Below, in pieces: positions 24,086-33,047 of a DNA stretch of 64,000 bases; position 1 is the first letter of the stretch, and the number at the start of each line of letters is the position of its first letter. This stretch comes from JAGVXH01 sp043810285 (GTDB lineage Archaea; Nanobdellota; Nanobdellia; Pacearchaeales; GW2011-AR1): NCBI GenBank assembly GCA_043810285.1, contig JBDROH010000022.1, positions 1 to 64,000 on the forward strand, read 5' to 3'. Below the pieces are notes generated by a model. That model was given only the letters and a program-made list of their open reading frames with translations. It was not told where the DNA came from and made no database searches. Made by a program: the position numbers and the translations under genes.

Positions 24086-25276
24086 ATGAAATCAGATTAC
24101 GAACTCTTAGCCCCTGTTGGAGATTTTAAGAATTTACATGCGGCGGTAGTAGCGGGAGCTGATGCAGTATACTTTGGGATTAAAGGATTTAATATGCGGG
24201 CTAGCGCAAAGAATTTCAGCGTTAGGGACTTAAAAAGAATTCGACGGATTTGCAATGATTCCTCTAGAAAGCCTAAAATGTATTTAACCTTGAACACAGT
24301 AGTTTATGACAGAGAATTGAAGAAACTTGAGAAAATTGTAAAAGCGGTTAAGGGGAAAGTTGATGCGATTATTTGTTGGGATATGTTGGTGATTGTATTA
24401 TGTAAAAAATATGGTGTTCCATTTCATGTTTCTACTCAAGCATCTATTTCTAATGTTTCTGCCGCTAAAATTTATAAGAATCTTGGAGCTAAAAGAATAG
24501 TTCTTGCTAGAGAATTGAATTTAGAGCAGATTAAAAAAATATCCAATGTGATTGATATTGAGTGTTTTTGTCATGGAGCAATGTGCGTCGCAATTTCAGG
24601 AAGATGTTTTACTTCGCAATTTGTTAAAAGGCTTTCGGCTAATCGTGGACAGTGTGTGCAACTTTGTCGACGAGCTTGGGAAATTAAAGATGATGAAGGA
24701 AATAAGTTGGTTCTGAATAATAATCGGGTGATGTCCGCGAAGGATTTGTGTACATTGCCTTTTATCGAGAATATGAAGAAAGCCGGAATTAAATCATTTA
24801 AAATTGAAGGAAGAAATCGAAGTCCAGAATATGTTTATGCAGTAGTATCTGAATATAGAAATGCTTTAGATAATAATTTAAATCGAACTGAGATTATTGA
24901 AGGGATTGCTCGGTTGAAGAAAGTTTACAATAGAGGATTCAGTTCCGGGTTCTATTTGAAAATGCCGACGGCAGATGACTTTTCGTTTAGTGAAAATGGA
25001 GAACAAGAAGAAAGGAAAGAGTTTGTTGGACGAGTTGAGAGGTATTGGCCAAAGGCTGGAGCAGCATCGGTTAAAATGTTTGCTGGTTGTTTGAATGTTG
25101 GCGATAATGTGTATTTAATTTCGAAAGATGCCCCAATTCAGAGAGTTGTTGTTAAGAGTATTGAATTCGAAAGCAAGGATGTCAAGGTCGCTAAAAAGGG
25201 TCAGGAAATTGGAGTTAATTTTGGTGTTGTAGTAAAACGTGGCGACGAGGTTTATGTTATTAGGTCTGCTTCTTAA
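24086..25276 (+). CDS. Peptidase U32-family protein (TrhP/RlhA-like)
   Basis: This 396-residue TIM-barrel-like protein opens with YELLAPVGDFKNLHAAVVAGADAVYFG, here given in part (ELLAPVGDF, GADAVYFG), and has the family's Cys set CFCHGAMC, SGRCF and RGQCVQLCRRAW around residues 165-205, plus KIEGRNRSPEYV. Bacterial members (TrhP, RlhA) hydroxylate tRNA or rRNA bases and carry an iron-sulfur cluster. The archaeal substrate is unknown. The C-terminal ~80 residues form a small beta-barrel. The 3' end overlaps the convergent PAP2 gene by 17 bases. Confidence 0.88.
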   Translation: MKSDYELLAPVGDFKNLHAAVVAGADAVYFGIKGFNMRASAKNFSVRDLKRIRRICNDSSRKPKMYLTLNTVVYDRELKKLEKIVKAVKGKVDAIICWDMLVIVLCKKYGVPFHVSTQASISNVSAAKIYKNLGAKRIVLARELNLEQIKKISNVIDIECFCHGAMCVAISGRCFTSQFVKRLSANRGQCVQLCRRAWEIKDDEGNKLVLNNNRVMSAKDLCTLPFIENMKKAGIKSFKIEGRNRSPEYVYAVVSEYRNALDNNLNRTEIIEGIARLKKVYNRGFSSGFYLKMPTADDFSFSENGEQEERKEFVGRVERYWPKAGAASVKMFAGCLNVGDNVYLISKDAPIQRVVVKSIEFESKDVKVAKKGQEIGVNFGVVVKRGDEVYVIRSAS

Positions 25277-25778
25277 AACTTAAAATAGTTAAAAAAAGAA
25301 TTATCCCTCCGAAAATAAACCCTCCAATGATATCAGTTAACCAATGAACTCTTAGATAAATTCTCGTAAAACCTACTAAAAAAATTGTTAGAATAGCAAT
25401 TAGTGAGGATATTAATTTTATTTTCTTTGATTTGTTTTTCGAGAATAGATAAACTATTAGTCCAAAGAAAACAACAGCCATTGTTGAATGTCCGCTCGGA
25501 AACGAGAAACCAATTTCTTGAACTATTTGATTTAATGGACGAGTTCTTTGGAAAATTTCCTTGGATACTTTTATTAATATGCCCGTTAAGAGTATTGCCG
25601 AGGTAAAAATGATTCCTTTTTTCTTAGATGATTTAACGTAGAGGTATATTGCAATAATTAGAGAAATTGCAATTAAAGTTATTGGATCAAAAATTAATGC
25701 TAAGACTTTAGAGAAAATTGTTAATTGGGAAGTTTGGATTGATTGCATAAATATATTTGTCACGGTGTCGATTAGCAT
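25260..25778 (-). CDS. PAP2-family membrane phosphatase
   Basis: This 172-residue protein has about five membrane helices and the three-part PAP2 active site: KEIFQRTRP, PSGHSTMA and RIYLRVHWLTDIIGG. Family members dephosphorylate lipid phosphates such as phosphatidic or isoprenyl phosphates at the membrane surface. In an archaeon a polyprenyl pyrophosphate or archaetidyl phosphate substrate is plausible. The gene lies one base after the secreted nuclease stop and may be co-transcribed with it. Confidence 0.88.
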   Translation of the reverse strand: MLIDTVTNIFMQSIQTSQLTIFSKVLALIFDPITLIAISLIIAIYLYVKSSKKKGIIFTSAILLTGILIKVSKEIFQRTRPLNQIVQEIGFSFPSGHSTMAVVFFGLIVYLFSKNKSKKIKLISSLIAILTIFLVGFTRIYLRVHWLTDIIGGFIFGGIILFLTILSFKKQT

Positions 25779-25779
25779 C

Positions 25780-26484
25780 CTAAGGGTAACGATAAAAGAT
25801 TAATAAACCTTTTTCATCAGAGATATAGAGTGAATCACCTTCGTCATTCCAGATACACGAGAAACTTTTTATGAAAGTCCCTTTTTGGAGTGTTTCTTTA
25901 TAGGTGTGGGTGGCGTCGTCTTTTATTGTTACAGAGATTTCATCGCAAGAGTTTTCTAAAATTAAAAGTTCATCATTAGAACACCGTATTGGCTGTTCTT
26001 TGTATTTCAATTCGATGAGTTTGAGACAGTTTGCATTAGGTGAATTTTTCCAAAGACCCTTTTTATTGAGCCTTGCGAATTCTTCAGCTTGTTTTAGTTC
26101 GTCATAATATTTGTCTTTTTCATAGTAATATAATGTAGCGAAACCTTCTCCAAGAATCTCCTTATTTATGTTTTTTCCGTCAATAAATATGTATGCTAGG
26201 GTTCTCCCATATTTATCTGTGCCATAGCTTTCGATTTCAATTGACTTATTTTCAACTAATTGTCTGACTAATTCAGTCGCTTCTTGGCTAAAAGACATTA
26301 ATTTTTCAGGAGTATTAATTCCCTTAAGTCTAATTTTTTGTCCTCCTATTAATTCCAATGTATCTCCGTCTATAACTCTCACTACAATTGTAGAAGTTTT
26401 TGCGATGGTATCTTCAGTTATTTGATAGTAGAATATGCAAGAAGAAAGAAACAAAATAGCGAGAAATAGAGATTTGAGATTCAT
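25780..26484 (-). CDS. Secreted thermonuclease (SNase-like) with lamin-tail-like domain
   Basis: A signal peptide or signal anchor occupies residues 1-25. The staphylococcal nuclease fold follows: VVRVIDGDTLEL, IRLKGINTPE and ATELVRQLVENK, with the catalytic YGTDKYGRTLAYIF and the GFATLYYYE and AEEFARLNKKGLW signatures. From about residue 150 a second beta-rich domain (NCLKLIELKYKE to the end) resembles lamin-tail domains often appended to secreted nucleases. It likely degrades extracellular DNA or RNA, possibly to scavenge nucleotides. Confidence 0.87.
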   Translation of the reverse strand: MNLKSLFLAILFLSSCIFYYQITEDTIAKTSTIVVRVIDGDTLELIGGQKIRLKGINTPEKLMSFSQEATELVRQLVENKSIEIESYGTDKYGRTLAYIFIDGKNINKEILGEGFATLYYYEKDKYYDELKQAEEFARLNKKGLWKNSPNANCLKLIELKYKEQPIRCSNDELLILENSCDEISVTIKDDATHTYKETLQKGTFIKSFSCIWNDEGDSLYISDEKGLLIFYRYP

Positions 26485-26534
26485 AGGATTTGGAATACAG
26501 CAAGGTTTAAAAGTGTAATTTTTGTTTGTGTCTT

Positions 26535-26843
26535 ATGTCAAAAGTACGAATCAAATTGCAAAGTGTAGAAATCGGTAAATTGAATGACGTTATCGATATG
26601 ATAAAAACTATTGCTAGCGGTGCAGGAATTCCAATAAGTGGACCGATTCCATTACCGACGAAGCGATTGAAAGTAACTACTAGGAAATCTCCTTGCGGTG
26701 ATGGAACTGCAACTTTCGACAGATTCGAAATGAGGATTCACAAACGTATTATTGATTTACCTGCTAATGATAAAATTCTTCATAGTATTATGAGAATCAA
26801 TATTCCTAGAACGGTTAAGATTAAGATTGAGATGGTTGATTAA
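26535..26843 (+). CDS. rps10: 30S ribosomal protein S10
   Basis: This archaeal/eukaryotic-type S10 (102 residues) has ISGPIPLPTKRLKVTTRKSP and FEMRIHKRIIDL, the loop that also contacts other proteins near the 30S head. The ATG at 26535 is chosen over an upstream TTG because the family begins SKVRIKL. In many archaea S10 follows EF-1 alpha; here it is over 30 kb from that gene and alone. Confidence 0.95.
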   Translation: MSKVRIKLQSVEIGKLNDVIDMIKTIASGAGIPISGPIPLPTKRLKVTTRKSPCGDGTATFDRFEMRIHKRIIDLPANDKILHSIMRINIPRTVKIKIEMVD

Positions 26844-26888
26844 AGAGATTATAATAATACTTAAAAAGATGTTTTTTTCAATTTGACT

Positions 26889-27317
26889 ATGATGACCCCA
26901 TTACAATCTAGAATTGAACTTTCAGTTACAGGAGGTCTAGGTTATGATAGTAGAACGGATTTTTCTAAATCTTATAGTATCTATTCCGATTATTTATCTC
27001 CGGAGGAAGTTAAGAATACTAGTGAGGGTTTAAAGGCACATTTAAGGGAATTGGCTAGTCCCGAGTATCGTCTTTATGGCGTATGTTCTGGATTTCTTTT
27101 TTCTTCTACAGGAATAAGGATGGACATTATGACTTCTAGTAAGTTTAGAGATATGCAAATGAAGTGGAAGAATAGGAAACTAATTGACAAAGCATATAAT
27201 ACTTTAGCAAGAGAACAAGGTAGGATAAACACTTTTGTTAGTGGGTTTATGAAAAAGGCATTTAGAGATAACCCCTTAGGTTTAATTGAATATCTTAATT
27301 CTACAAATTCTAGTTAA
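26889..27317 (+). CDS. Hypothetical protein, 142 aa
   Basis: Starts MMTPLQSRIELSVTGG; two adjacent ATGs (26889 and 26892) are possible starts, preferred over a TTG at 26883. A soluble mixed alpha/beta protein with no recognised motif or cysteine pattern. It sits between S10 and a tRNA-Ser gene on the same strand. Confidence 0.5.
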   Translation: MMTPLQSRIELSVTGGLGYDSRTDFSKSYSIYSDYLSPEEVKNTSEGLKAHLRELASPEYRLYGVCSGFLFSSTGIRMDIMTSSKFRDMQMKWKNRKLIDKAYNTLAREQGRINTFVSGFMKKAFRDNPLGLIEYLNSTNSS

Positions 27318-27350
27318 TCTTAAAAACCATTCTCTCGGTTATTGTATATT

Positions 27351-27431
27351 GCCCATATCGCATAACGGTATTGCACAAGACTGGAACTCTTGACCCTTCG
27401 GGGTGCCCAGGTTCGACTCCTGGTGTGGGCG
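27351..27431 (+). tRNA. tRNA-Ser (GGA)
   Basis: A class II cloverleaf of 81 nt. Acceptor GCCCATA / TGTGGGC with discriminator G, anticodon loop CTGGAAC (anticodon GGA at 27383-27385) closed by CAAGA/TCTTG, and a variable arm ACCC-TTCG-GGGT. T arm CCAGG/CCTGG. No CCA and no intron. Confidence 0.93.
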
Positions 27432-27447
27432 TAAATTAAAATCAAGT

Positions 27448-28257
27448 CTAAGCAAACCCCTTACTAATTCCCTCTTTCCAAAATGAAGGTAATGGATTAC
27501 TCACAAACCCTCGAAATTTCCCAGAATAAATATGCGTCAACCCTTGGTGTTCTTTAAACCTCTCAAAATCCTTATCTGCAGACTCATAAATTTTCTGGAC
27601 TATCTTTCTCTCAAAATCTTTCTGCAATAATGACGAAGGCTTCAATACCAGAAAATCAGCCTGCCTTAAAATATTTACTTCAAGATTCGAAGAATTCTGC
27701 GATATAAAGATTATACTAATATTTTTATGCCGAGCAACCATTATCAACTGACTCAGCAATTTATTCGCACTACTCATAGAACTTCTAGAATTAAATAAAA
27801 CCCCTCCCTCATCAATCAAAACCATAGAATTATTCTTAATCTCTCCAATATCCGAGACTACATTTATCCAAGAAGGTAGCTCTTCTTTCCGAAACCCTAT
27901 CGCAAAACATTCTTTCTCATACTTAGAATAAAAATTCTCCAAAAACTTTATCGCAAACGCAGTCTTCCCGGATCCCCTCGCACCAAGGATAATCCCCATC
28001 TGACTATCTGACTTCGAAACATCATTTACCCATTCGGAATAATCACCTTCTATAACATGAATTATTTTAAATTTCTCATACTTTGAATTAATAGAATCTC
28101 GTTTCTTCTTCACTTTTACCTCCCTATCTTTTTCTGATATTTTTTTATCAAGCAAATACGCTCCCTTAAAGCAATAATACGGAAGTTTTACTATAAACAA
28201 TAAACCTTTCCCTAAATATCTTAAAAATTTAGAAACTTTCTTCTTCCTCTTTTTCAT
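27448..28257 (-). CDS. P-loop ATPase of the Zot/packaging-like kind
   Basis: Residues 1-45 are very basic, with a hydrophobic stretch (about 11-32) that may bind the membrane. Walker A ILGARGSGKTAF lies at about residue 90 and Walker B MVLIDEGG at about 146, followed by a sensor SIIFISQNSSN. The layout resembles Zot-like and other viral or conjugative pumping ATPases of about 250-350 residues. It lies between two tRNA-Ser genes and opposite to them, a common resting place of viral or plasmid DNA. A remnant of an integrated element is possible, but a cellular role cannot be excluded. Confidence 0.6.
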   Translation of the reverse strand: MKKRKKKVSKFLRYLGKGLLFIVKLPYYCFKGAYLLDKKISEKDREVKVKKKRDSINSKYEKFKIIHVIEGDYSEWVNDVSKSDSQMGIILGARGSGKTAFAIKFLENFYSKYEKECFAIGFRKEELPSWINVVSDIGEIKNNSMVLIDEGGVLFNSRSSMSSANKLLSQLIMVARHKNISIIFISQNSSNLEVNILRQADFLVLKPSSLLQKDFERKIVQKIYESADKDFERFKEHQGLTHIYSGKFRGFVSNPLPSFWKEGISKGFA

Positions 28258-28366
28258 ACTTACTAGATAGATTTCAGAATTATAAATTTATGCTTATACT
28301 TCTTTAACACAAGCAGTCATCTAAGCGTAAAACCTTAAAAACCTCTCCCTTCTAAAATGTCTATAA

Positions 28367-28447
28367 GCCCATATCGCATAATGGTATTGCACCGGTCTAG
28401 AAAACCGGGTCCGAAAGGGCATCCCCGTTCGATTCGGGGTATGGGCG
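28367..28447 (+). tRNA. tRNA-Ser with unusual anticodon AGA
   Basis: Class II cloverleaf of 81 nt, the same length and acceptor stem type as the tRNA-Ser at 27351 (GCCCATA / TATGGGC, discriminator G). The anticodon stem CCGGT/ACCGG closes a loop CTAGAAA, so the anticodon reads AGA (28399-28401). Variable arm GTCC-GAAA-GGGC and T arm CCCCG/CGGGG pair well. An A at position 34 is very unusual in archaea. Confidence 0.85.
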
Positions 28448-28552
28448 TTTTAGAATCGAACGTTCGATTTGAGCATCTTCGCTTTGAACAAAAACAAAAT
28501 TCAAATAAATATTTTTGTGAAATGCAAAGTGCGAACAGGGATATGGGCGTTT
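28448..28552. other. tRNA-Ser 3'-end echo with palindrome
   Basis: Just after the tRNA, AATCGAACGTTCGATT (28454-28469) is a perfect 16-base palindrome that partly echoes the T-loop sequence. At 28542-28552 TATGGGCGTTT repeats the last bases of the tRNA and its flank (28440-28450). The ~100-base segment between the two copies may be a minimal leftover of an insertion at the tRNA 3' end. No gene is seen. Confidence 0.35.
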
Positions 28553-28585
28553 AAAATGATTTCTTGAGTTAAGGGAAGAATTAAT

Positions 28586-29962
28586 TTATCTTCTATGCCT
28601 TCTATTCCCTGAACCTGATCTGCTTCTTCCCTCTCTACCTCTACTTGAGTTTGGTCTACTTGAACTTTGTCTTCTTGAACCAGTTCTAAAATTTCCCCTA
28701 CCGCCATCATCTCGACTCTCACCCCTACGAGCACTTCTTCCATGTCCACCACCTCTTTCACGACCGCCGGTACGACCACTTTGATTTCTTGGTGCTGGTT
28801 TTGCATCTTTACCTTCGGCACTTTTTGCTTTTACAGAATGATATTTGTGTTCTGCTTGTTGAGTTTTTCTTTTTGTTAATCTTTCTATTTGATTAAGATA
28901 GTTTCTATCTTCTGCTGCACAAAATGAATACGCAGTTCCTTCGCTTCCAGCTCTAGCAGTTCTTCCGATTCGGTGAATATAATTTTCTGGTTCGTTTGGT
29001 AAATCATAGTTTATGACGTGACTAATGTTTTCAATATCAATTCCTCTAGCTGCAATATCTGTTGCTACTAGAACTCTAACTTTACCAAGTTTAAAATTAT
29101 TCAAAGCCCTTGTTCTCTGATGTTGTGACTTATTACCATGAATAGCGTCTGAAGCTATTCCGCTCATATTTAATACTCTTACAACCTTATCGGCTCGGTA
29201 CTTCATTCCAACGAATACTAATACTCGGTTTATGTTTTGCTGTTTGATTAAATCGATTAATAACTCATTCTTGTTTTCTTGGTCTACAAAGAACACACAT
29301 TGTTCAATTTTTTCTACAGGGGTTGACTGAGGTGTGATTTCTATTTTCACCGGGTGTTTTAGAAATTTTCTTGTTAGTTCTTCTATTTCTCTAGACATTG
29401 TTGCTGAGAAAAATAAGGATTGTTTTTCGTTTGGTAATGAAGACGCGATTTTGTTAACATCTTTTGAGAATCCCATATCAAGCATTCGGTCTGCTTCGTC
29501 TAAAGTAAAAAATTCTACTTTGCCAAGATTTACTTTTCCTTGGTTCATTAAATCTACCAATCTTCCAGGTGTAGCGATGAGAATGTCGACTCCGTGTTGA
29601 AGCGTTCTTATTTGTGGCCCTATTCCTACACCGCCATATACTGCTAGATGTTTGAACTTAAGGAATTTGCCATAAGTTTCAAAACTCTCAGAGATTTGTG
29701 CGGCTAGTTCTCTCGTTGGTGCTAAGATAAGTGCCTTGGGTATTGTCGCCTTGTTGAAACCATATTTCTCATACAATTTCTGTAACATAGGAACAACGAA
29801 TGCGGCGGTTTTCCCAGTTCCAGTTTGTGCAATTCCAATTACATCCCTTTCATCTAAAAGTAAGGGAATAGTTTTTTCTTGTATTGGTGTTGGCTCTACA
29901 TAGCCTTCTTTCTCGAGTGCTCTCAGGAGCGGTTCTATAATCTTTAATGATTTGAATTCCAT
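28586..29962 (-). CDS. DEAD-box ATP-dependent RNA helicase
   Basis: Start at 29962 is chosen (MEFKSLKIIEPLL), as DEAD-box proteins begin shortly before the Q motif. Motifs: PTPIQEKTIP (Q), AQTGTGKTAA (I), PTRELA, DEADRMLDMG (II), SATMS (III), RGIDIENISHVINYD (V) and HRIGRTARAG (VI). The last ~85 residues are a disordered Arg/Gly/Ser-rich tail that probably binds RNA. This layout resembles bacterial RhlE/CsdA helicases acting in RNA unwinding, ribosome assembly or cold adaptation. It appears complete, at about 458 residues. Confidence 0.93.
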   Translation of the reverse strand: MEFKSLKIIEPLLRALEKEGYVEPTPIQEKTIPLLLDERDVIGIAQTGTGKTAAFVVPMLQKLYEKYGFNKATIPKALILAPTRELAAQISESFETYGKFLKFKHLAVYGGVGIGPQIRTLQHGVDILIATPGRLVDLMNQGKVNLGKVEFFTLDEADRMLDMGFSKDVNKIASSLPNEKQSLFFSATMSREIEELTRKFLKHPVKIEITPQSTPVEKIEQCVFFVDQENKNELLIDLIKQQNINRVLVFVGMKYRADKVVRVLNMSGIASDAIHGNKSQHQRTRALNNFKLGKVRVLVATDIAARGIDIENISHVINYDLPNEPENYIHRIGRTARAGSEGTAYSFCAAEDRNYLNQIERLTKRKTQQAEHKYHSVKAKSAEGKDAKPAPRNQSGRTGGRERGGGHGRSARRGESRDDGGRGNFRTGSRRQSSSRPNSSRGREGRSRSGSGNRRHRR

Positions 29963-30082
29963 AATGAATAAACGAAAAATGGCTATATAAAGGGGGTAGT
30001 ATAATAAAGACCTATAGAATTCAAGTTCTATTGGTTCCAAAGAACATTCTAACTAATTTCTCTATAACCTTTCTAAATAAAT

Positions 30083-32125
30083 TTAAACAGTCAAATAGTT
30101 TTCTTTCAAGTTAGATATACTAGAATTATCTCCTTCCGAAGAAGACGAAAGAAATGATAAAATCAATTTATACACTTCCGGATATTTATTTGGTAATGGT
30201 AGCTCACTATGTAAAAGATTAACACCATCACAGGTTCCATTTATATAGTAATTATTTGCCCAAGAGAGATAGGCACTAGAATTTTTTGCAATACCATCAC
30301 CAGTTTCATTTTCCATATTACATCCAATCCCAATTATATTCTCAACAGAAATCTCTGGAATTTTTCCATAGGTTAGCTTATTCATAAATAAACTTTTTTT
30401 ATCCATATCCTCACAATGTTGATCTGAACCTAAAACCGGACAGATAGATAAGACTATACCTTCAATCCCATGGTTAGGAGTTCCAATCATAATTAATTTT
30501 TCAACATCCTCTTCTCCAAATATTTGAAGATATTTTCTGGTTACTAATCCTCCCATACTATGGGTAATTATGATTACCTTCTCTTTATTGGTTTTTAATT
30601 TTACTTCATTTACTATTTCATTTATTCTTAAAGCATAAGTATCTAAATTATCTGACTGTGTTTCAAGAATTACCGTTTCTTCAGTATTTTTATAGATATC
30701 AAAATAATAACTCGCTAAGAATACTACTTGTTTTCTGGTTCGTTTAAAAGTCTCTGCTACGCCCTCACTCTTCAGAAGAAGAGTTCCGCCATCTAAAAAA
30801 CCGTCAGAAAATAACTTTTCTTGTATATCTCTTAAATCCTTTAAACTTTTTTCTGCAGAAATTGCACTATTGAATGAATGCCCATGTAGTAATATTATAG
30901 GATATTTCGTAGCATCATTCGTACACGAATCGTCACAACATTTTTCTTTTATTCCTCCAAAAGAACAAATTAATTCTTCCAATGGAATTGACAAATTTAT
31001 AGAGTAATCTTTTGTAAAATTAAGATACAAATATTCTAGAACTGATGAATCAATCGTTTCAAAGATTAAATTATTTATTTTAGAACCATTTAAACTTAAA
31101 TTGATTCCTTTTAATTCGTTTATTAATTCGTTTATTTCTCTATTTTTATTTTCTATATTAATTGTAGAATTTAGAGTACTAATAAAGAGATTATGCTTCT
31201 GAATAAAACTAGACGTATTTTCAAGGTCTTCTTCACTCATGTTTTCTTGCAAAATCAAGTTCCTTAATGTTTCTTCTTCCCCTTTAATTAATAAAACGAG
31301 ATTATTATATTCGTTAACCTCTGATTTTAAGAAGGTATTTTCTTTTTTAAGTGTTTTATTTGAAAAATTAATAGTTTTACTCATGACAGATTCATATTCA
31401 TAATTTTCAAAGTCTTCTAGACATTTTCTTATTTGAAGTTCTATTCCAGAAAAATTATCTTGTTTTAATTCCTCTGTTAAAATTTTTTCAGATAAAACTC
31501 CGTGCAAATATTCATTTTCTAAAGATAAGAGATTTAACTCAGTGTATCCTTCAATTAATTTCTCTAATTTTTTAACAGCCTTTTCTCGTAAAATAGATTG
31601 GCTTTCGCTAAGATTATAATTTAAAGATATAATAACGCTTTTCTGAATGGATTTTTCCTTTGTTTCACAAAAAATAGATTTATTCCCCACACAACTAACC
31701 CAGAACCTATATAATTTTTGACCAGCACCTTTATCTGGTGCTTGGAAAAGATATCTCTGCGAATAGGGATTTGATATTAGTGTACTAAAACTATTTTTAT
31801 GAATAAGTTTATCTATTGAAATATCGGTTAAGCTATACTCACAAGTAGACTTACAAAACGGATTTGTTGAAACATATATATCAATTTTAATCTCTGACGA
31901 ATCAGAATTATTCAAAAATAAGTCTTGACTATCTAGAGTTAGTCGTAATAAAGAATCATGTCCCATAAGTAAATATATCATCAAATACATTTTTGTTCCA
32001 AAAAAAAGAATTATAGAAAAAATTGCGAAGAAAGCAAAATAATAAACAAGTTTTCTAGGGAAAAATAAAAATTTATTTTCTACTTTTTTTATTCTTTTTT
32101 TAGAATGTTTTTTAAACAACCCCAT
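30083..32125 (-). CDS. Membrane-anchored lipase-like alpha/beta hydrolase
   Basis: The 680-residue protein has a basic N-terminus, one transmembrane helix (about residues 26-54) and an outside portion. It holds a beta-rich part, a long coiled-coil-like helical region (about 165-375) and a C-terminal alpha/beta hydrolase. The hydrolase starts YPIILLHGHSFN and has the nucleophile motif IITHSMGGLVTRKY, then IMIGTPNHGI, as in PGAP1/LipA-type enzymes. A catalytic His is probably in LLHSELPLP. Acyl esters of lipids or modified surface proteins are likely substrates. The two extracellular Cys pairs suggest disulfides. Confidence 0.75.
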   Translation of the reverse strand: MGLFKKHSKKRIKKVENKFLFFPRKLVYYFAFFAIFSIILFFGTKMYLMIYLLMGHDSLLRLTLDSQDLFLNNSDSSEIKIDIYVSTNPFCKSTCEYSLTDISIDKLIHKNSFSTLISNPYSQRYLFQAPDKGAGQKLYRFWVSCVGNKSIFCETKEKSIQKSVIISLNYNLSESQSILREKAVKKLEKLIEGYTELNLLSLENEYLHGVLSEKILTEELKQDNFSGIELQIRKCLEDFENYEYESVMSKTINFSNKTLKKENTFLKSEVNEYNNLVLLIKGEEETLRNLILQENMSEEDLENTSSFIQKHNLFISTLNSTINIENKNREINELINELKGINLSLNGSKINNLIFETIDSSVLEYLYLNFTKDYSINLSIPLEELICSFGGIKEKCCDDSCTNDATKYPIILLHGHSFNSAISAEKSLKDLRDIQEKLFSDGFLDGGTLLLKSEGVAETFKRTRKQVVFLASYYFDIYKNTEETVILETQSDNLDTYALRINEIVNEVKLKTNKEKVIIITHSMGGLVTRKYLQIFGEEDVEKLIMIGTPNHGIEGIVLSICPVLGSDQHCEDMDKKSLFMNKLTYGKIPEISVENIIGIGCNMENETGDGIAKNSSAYLSWANNYYINGTCDGVNLLHSELPLPNKYPEVYKLILSFLSSSSEGDNSSISNLKENYLTV

Positions 32126-32219
32126 TTTATTATATTGAATATAGAGTTTATTAACTTAAGGAAATATTTATTCTAAATCTCTGAACTAATTATTTAAAGT
32201 TCATTAATCTTGCACGAGT

Positions 32220-32504
32220 TTATGTAAGGAAATCCTTCTTCCCCCAAAACTCTTCTGCCTCTTTTTCTAATTTTTCCAACCGGTCATAATAATCTGAAAA
32301 TTCATTTAAATGTGCTAATGCAATTTTTCCAGTAATAATCGGATCATCATTAGTAACATTTGTTTCAACATCCACTAAACCATGCTCTAACTCTACATTC
32401 ATCCCAATTTTAAATTGGTTAACATCAAATTTATCCCATTGGATACCTAATTGTTCTCCAACTATCTTGGCTTCTTCCTCATTAAACTCTTTTTTCGATA
32501 CCAT
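32220..32504 (-). CDS. DUF5661-like protein, 94 aa
   Basis: The segment FDVNQFKIGMNVELEHG followed by TNVTNDDPIITGKIALAHL and a DYYDRLEKLE helix matches DUF5661 as I recall it. This is a small family of unknown function, found in bacteria, DPANN archaea and their viruses. All-helical and soluble. It stands alone. Confidence 0.65.
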   Translation of the reverse strand: MVSKKEFNEEEAKIVGEQLGIQWDKFDVNQFKIGMNVELEHGLVDVETNVTNDDPIITGKIALAHLNEFSDYYDRLEKLEKEAEEFWGKKDFLT

Positions 32505-32586
32505 TATATCTTTGACTTACACTGCAAAACAACTAAAAATAAAATAAAAATCTATATTAGGTTAATAATCTTTAATGATTATCTCC

Positions 32587-32790
32587 TTATTTTCTGTTGT
32601 TAAAACAATCTCTACAGAAAACTTCTCTTCCTTCAGTTGGTTTGAATGGTACTTCGCATTCTTTCTTACAGCCAGAGCATGTTGCCTTGTGCATTTCTCT
32701 AGGTCCTCTGTCGAAGTTATTCCTTCCGCCAAAATTGCTTCTTCCGCCTGAACTATTGCTTCTATTGTCGAATCTTTTTCTTTGTTCCAT
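32587..32790 (-). CDS. Small zinc-ribbon protein with RG-rich N-terminus
   Basis: The start at 32790 (MEQRKRFDNRS) has a GGAG ribosome binding site about 11 nt upstream. After a disordered Arg/Gly/Ser/Asn region of about 35 residues comes a treble-clef/ribbon with ATCSGCKKECEVPFKP and VFCRDCF: CxxC, then CxxC. Such CxxC-CxxC small proteins are very common in DPANN and CPR genomes. The RG-rich part suggests nucleic acid binding, possibly as a chaperone. Confidence 0.7.
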   Translation of the reverse strand: MEQRKRFDNRSNSSGGRSNFGGRNNFDRGPREMHKATCSGCKKECEVPFKPTEGREVFCRDCFNNRK

Positions 32791-33047
32791 ATTACTTTTT
32801 ACTCCTTTCAATCTATATTGCAATATTAAAGAAAGTATACTTGTAGGTATAGTTCTCCATAATATTCATATTCAAAGTTTTTATCAGTTTAAAAAGCTAT
32901 GTTATAGTAATTTTCCTCTAAAAACTCTTAAGTTTTAACACAGAAAATTGTGCAAAATTTTATCCCTAAAGGGGAATAAATAAATATTAATTATCAAGGG
33001 GTAAACCACAAAAAGCTTATAAATTTAAAATCCATTAAAAAACAACT

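Noticed and set aside
28501..28821. Minus-strand 106-codon frame rich in Val and Glu
   Set aside because: It is an alternative frame of the Arg/Gly-rich tail of the DEAD-box helicase and owes its openness to that composition.
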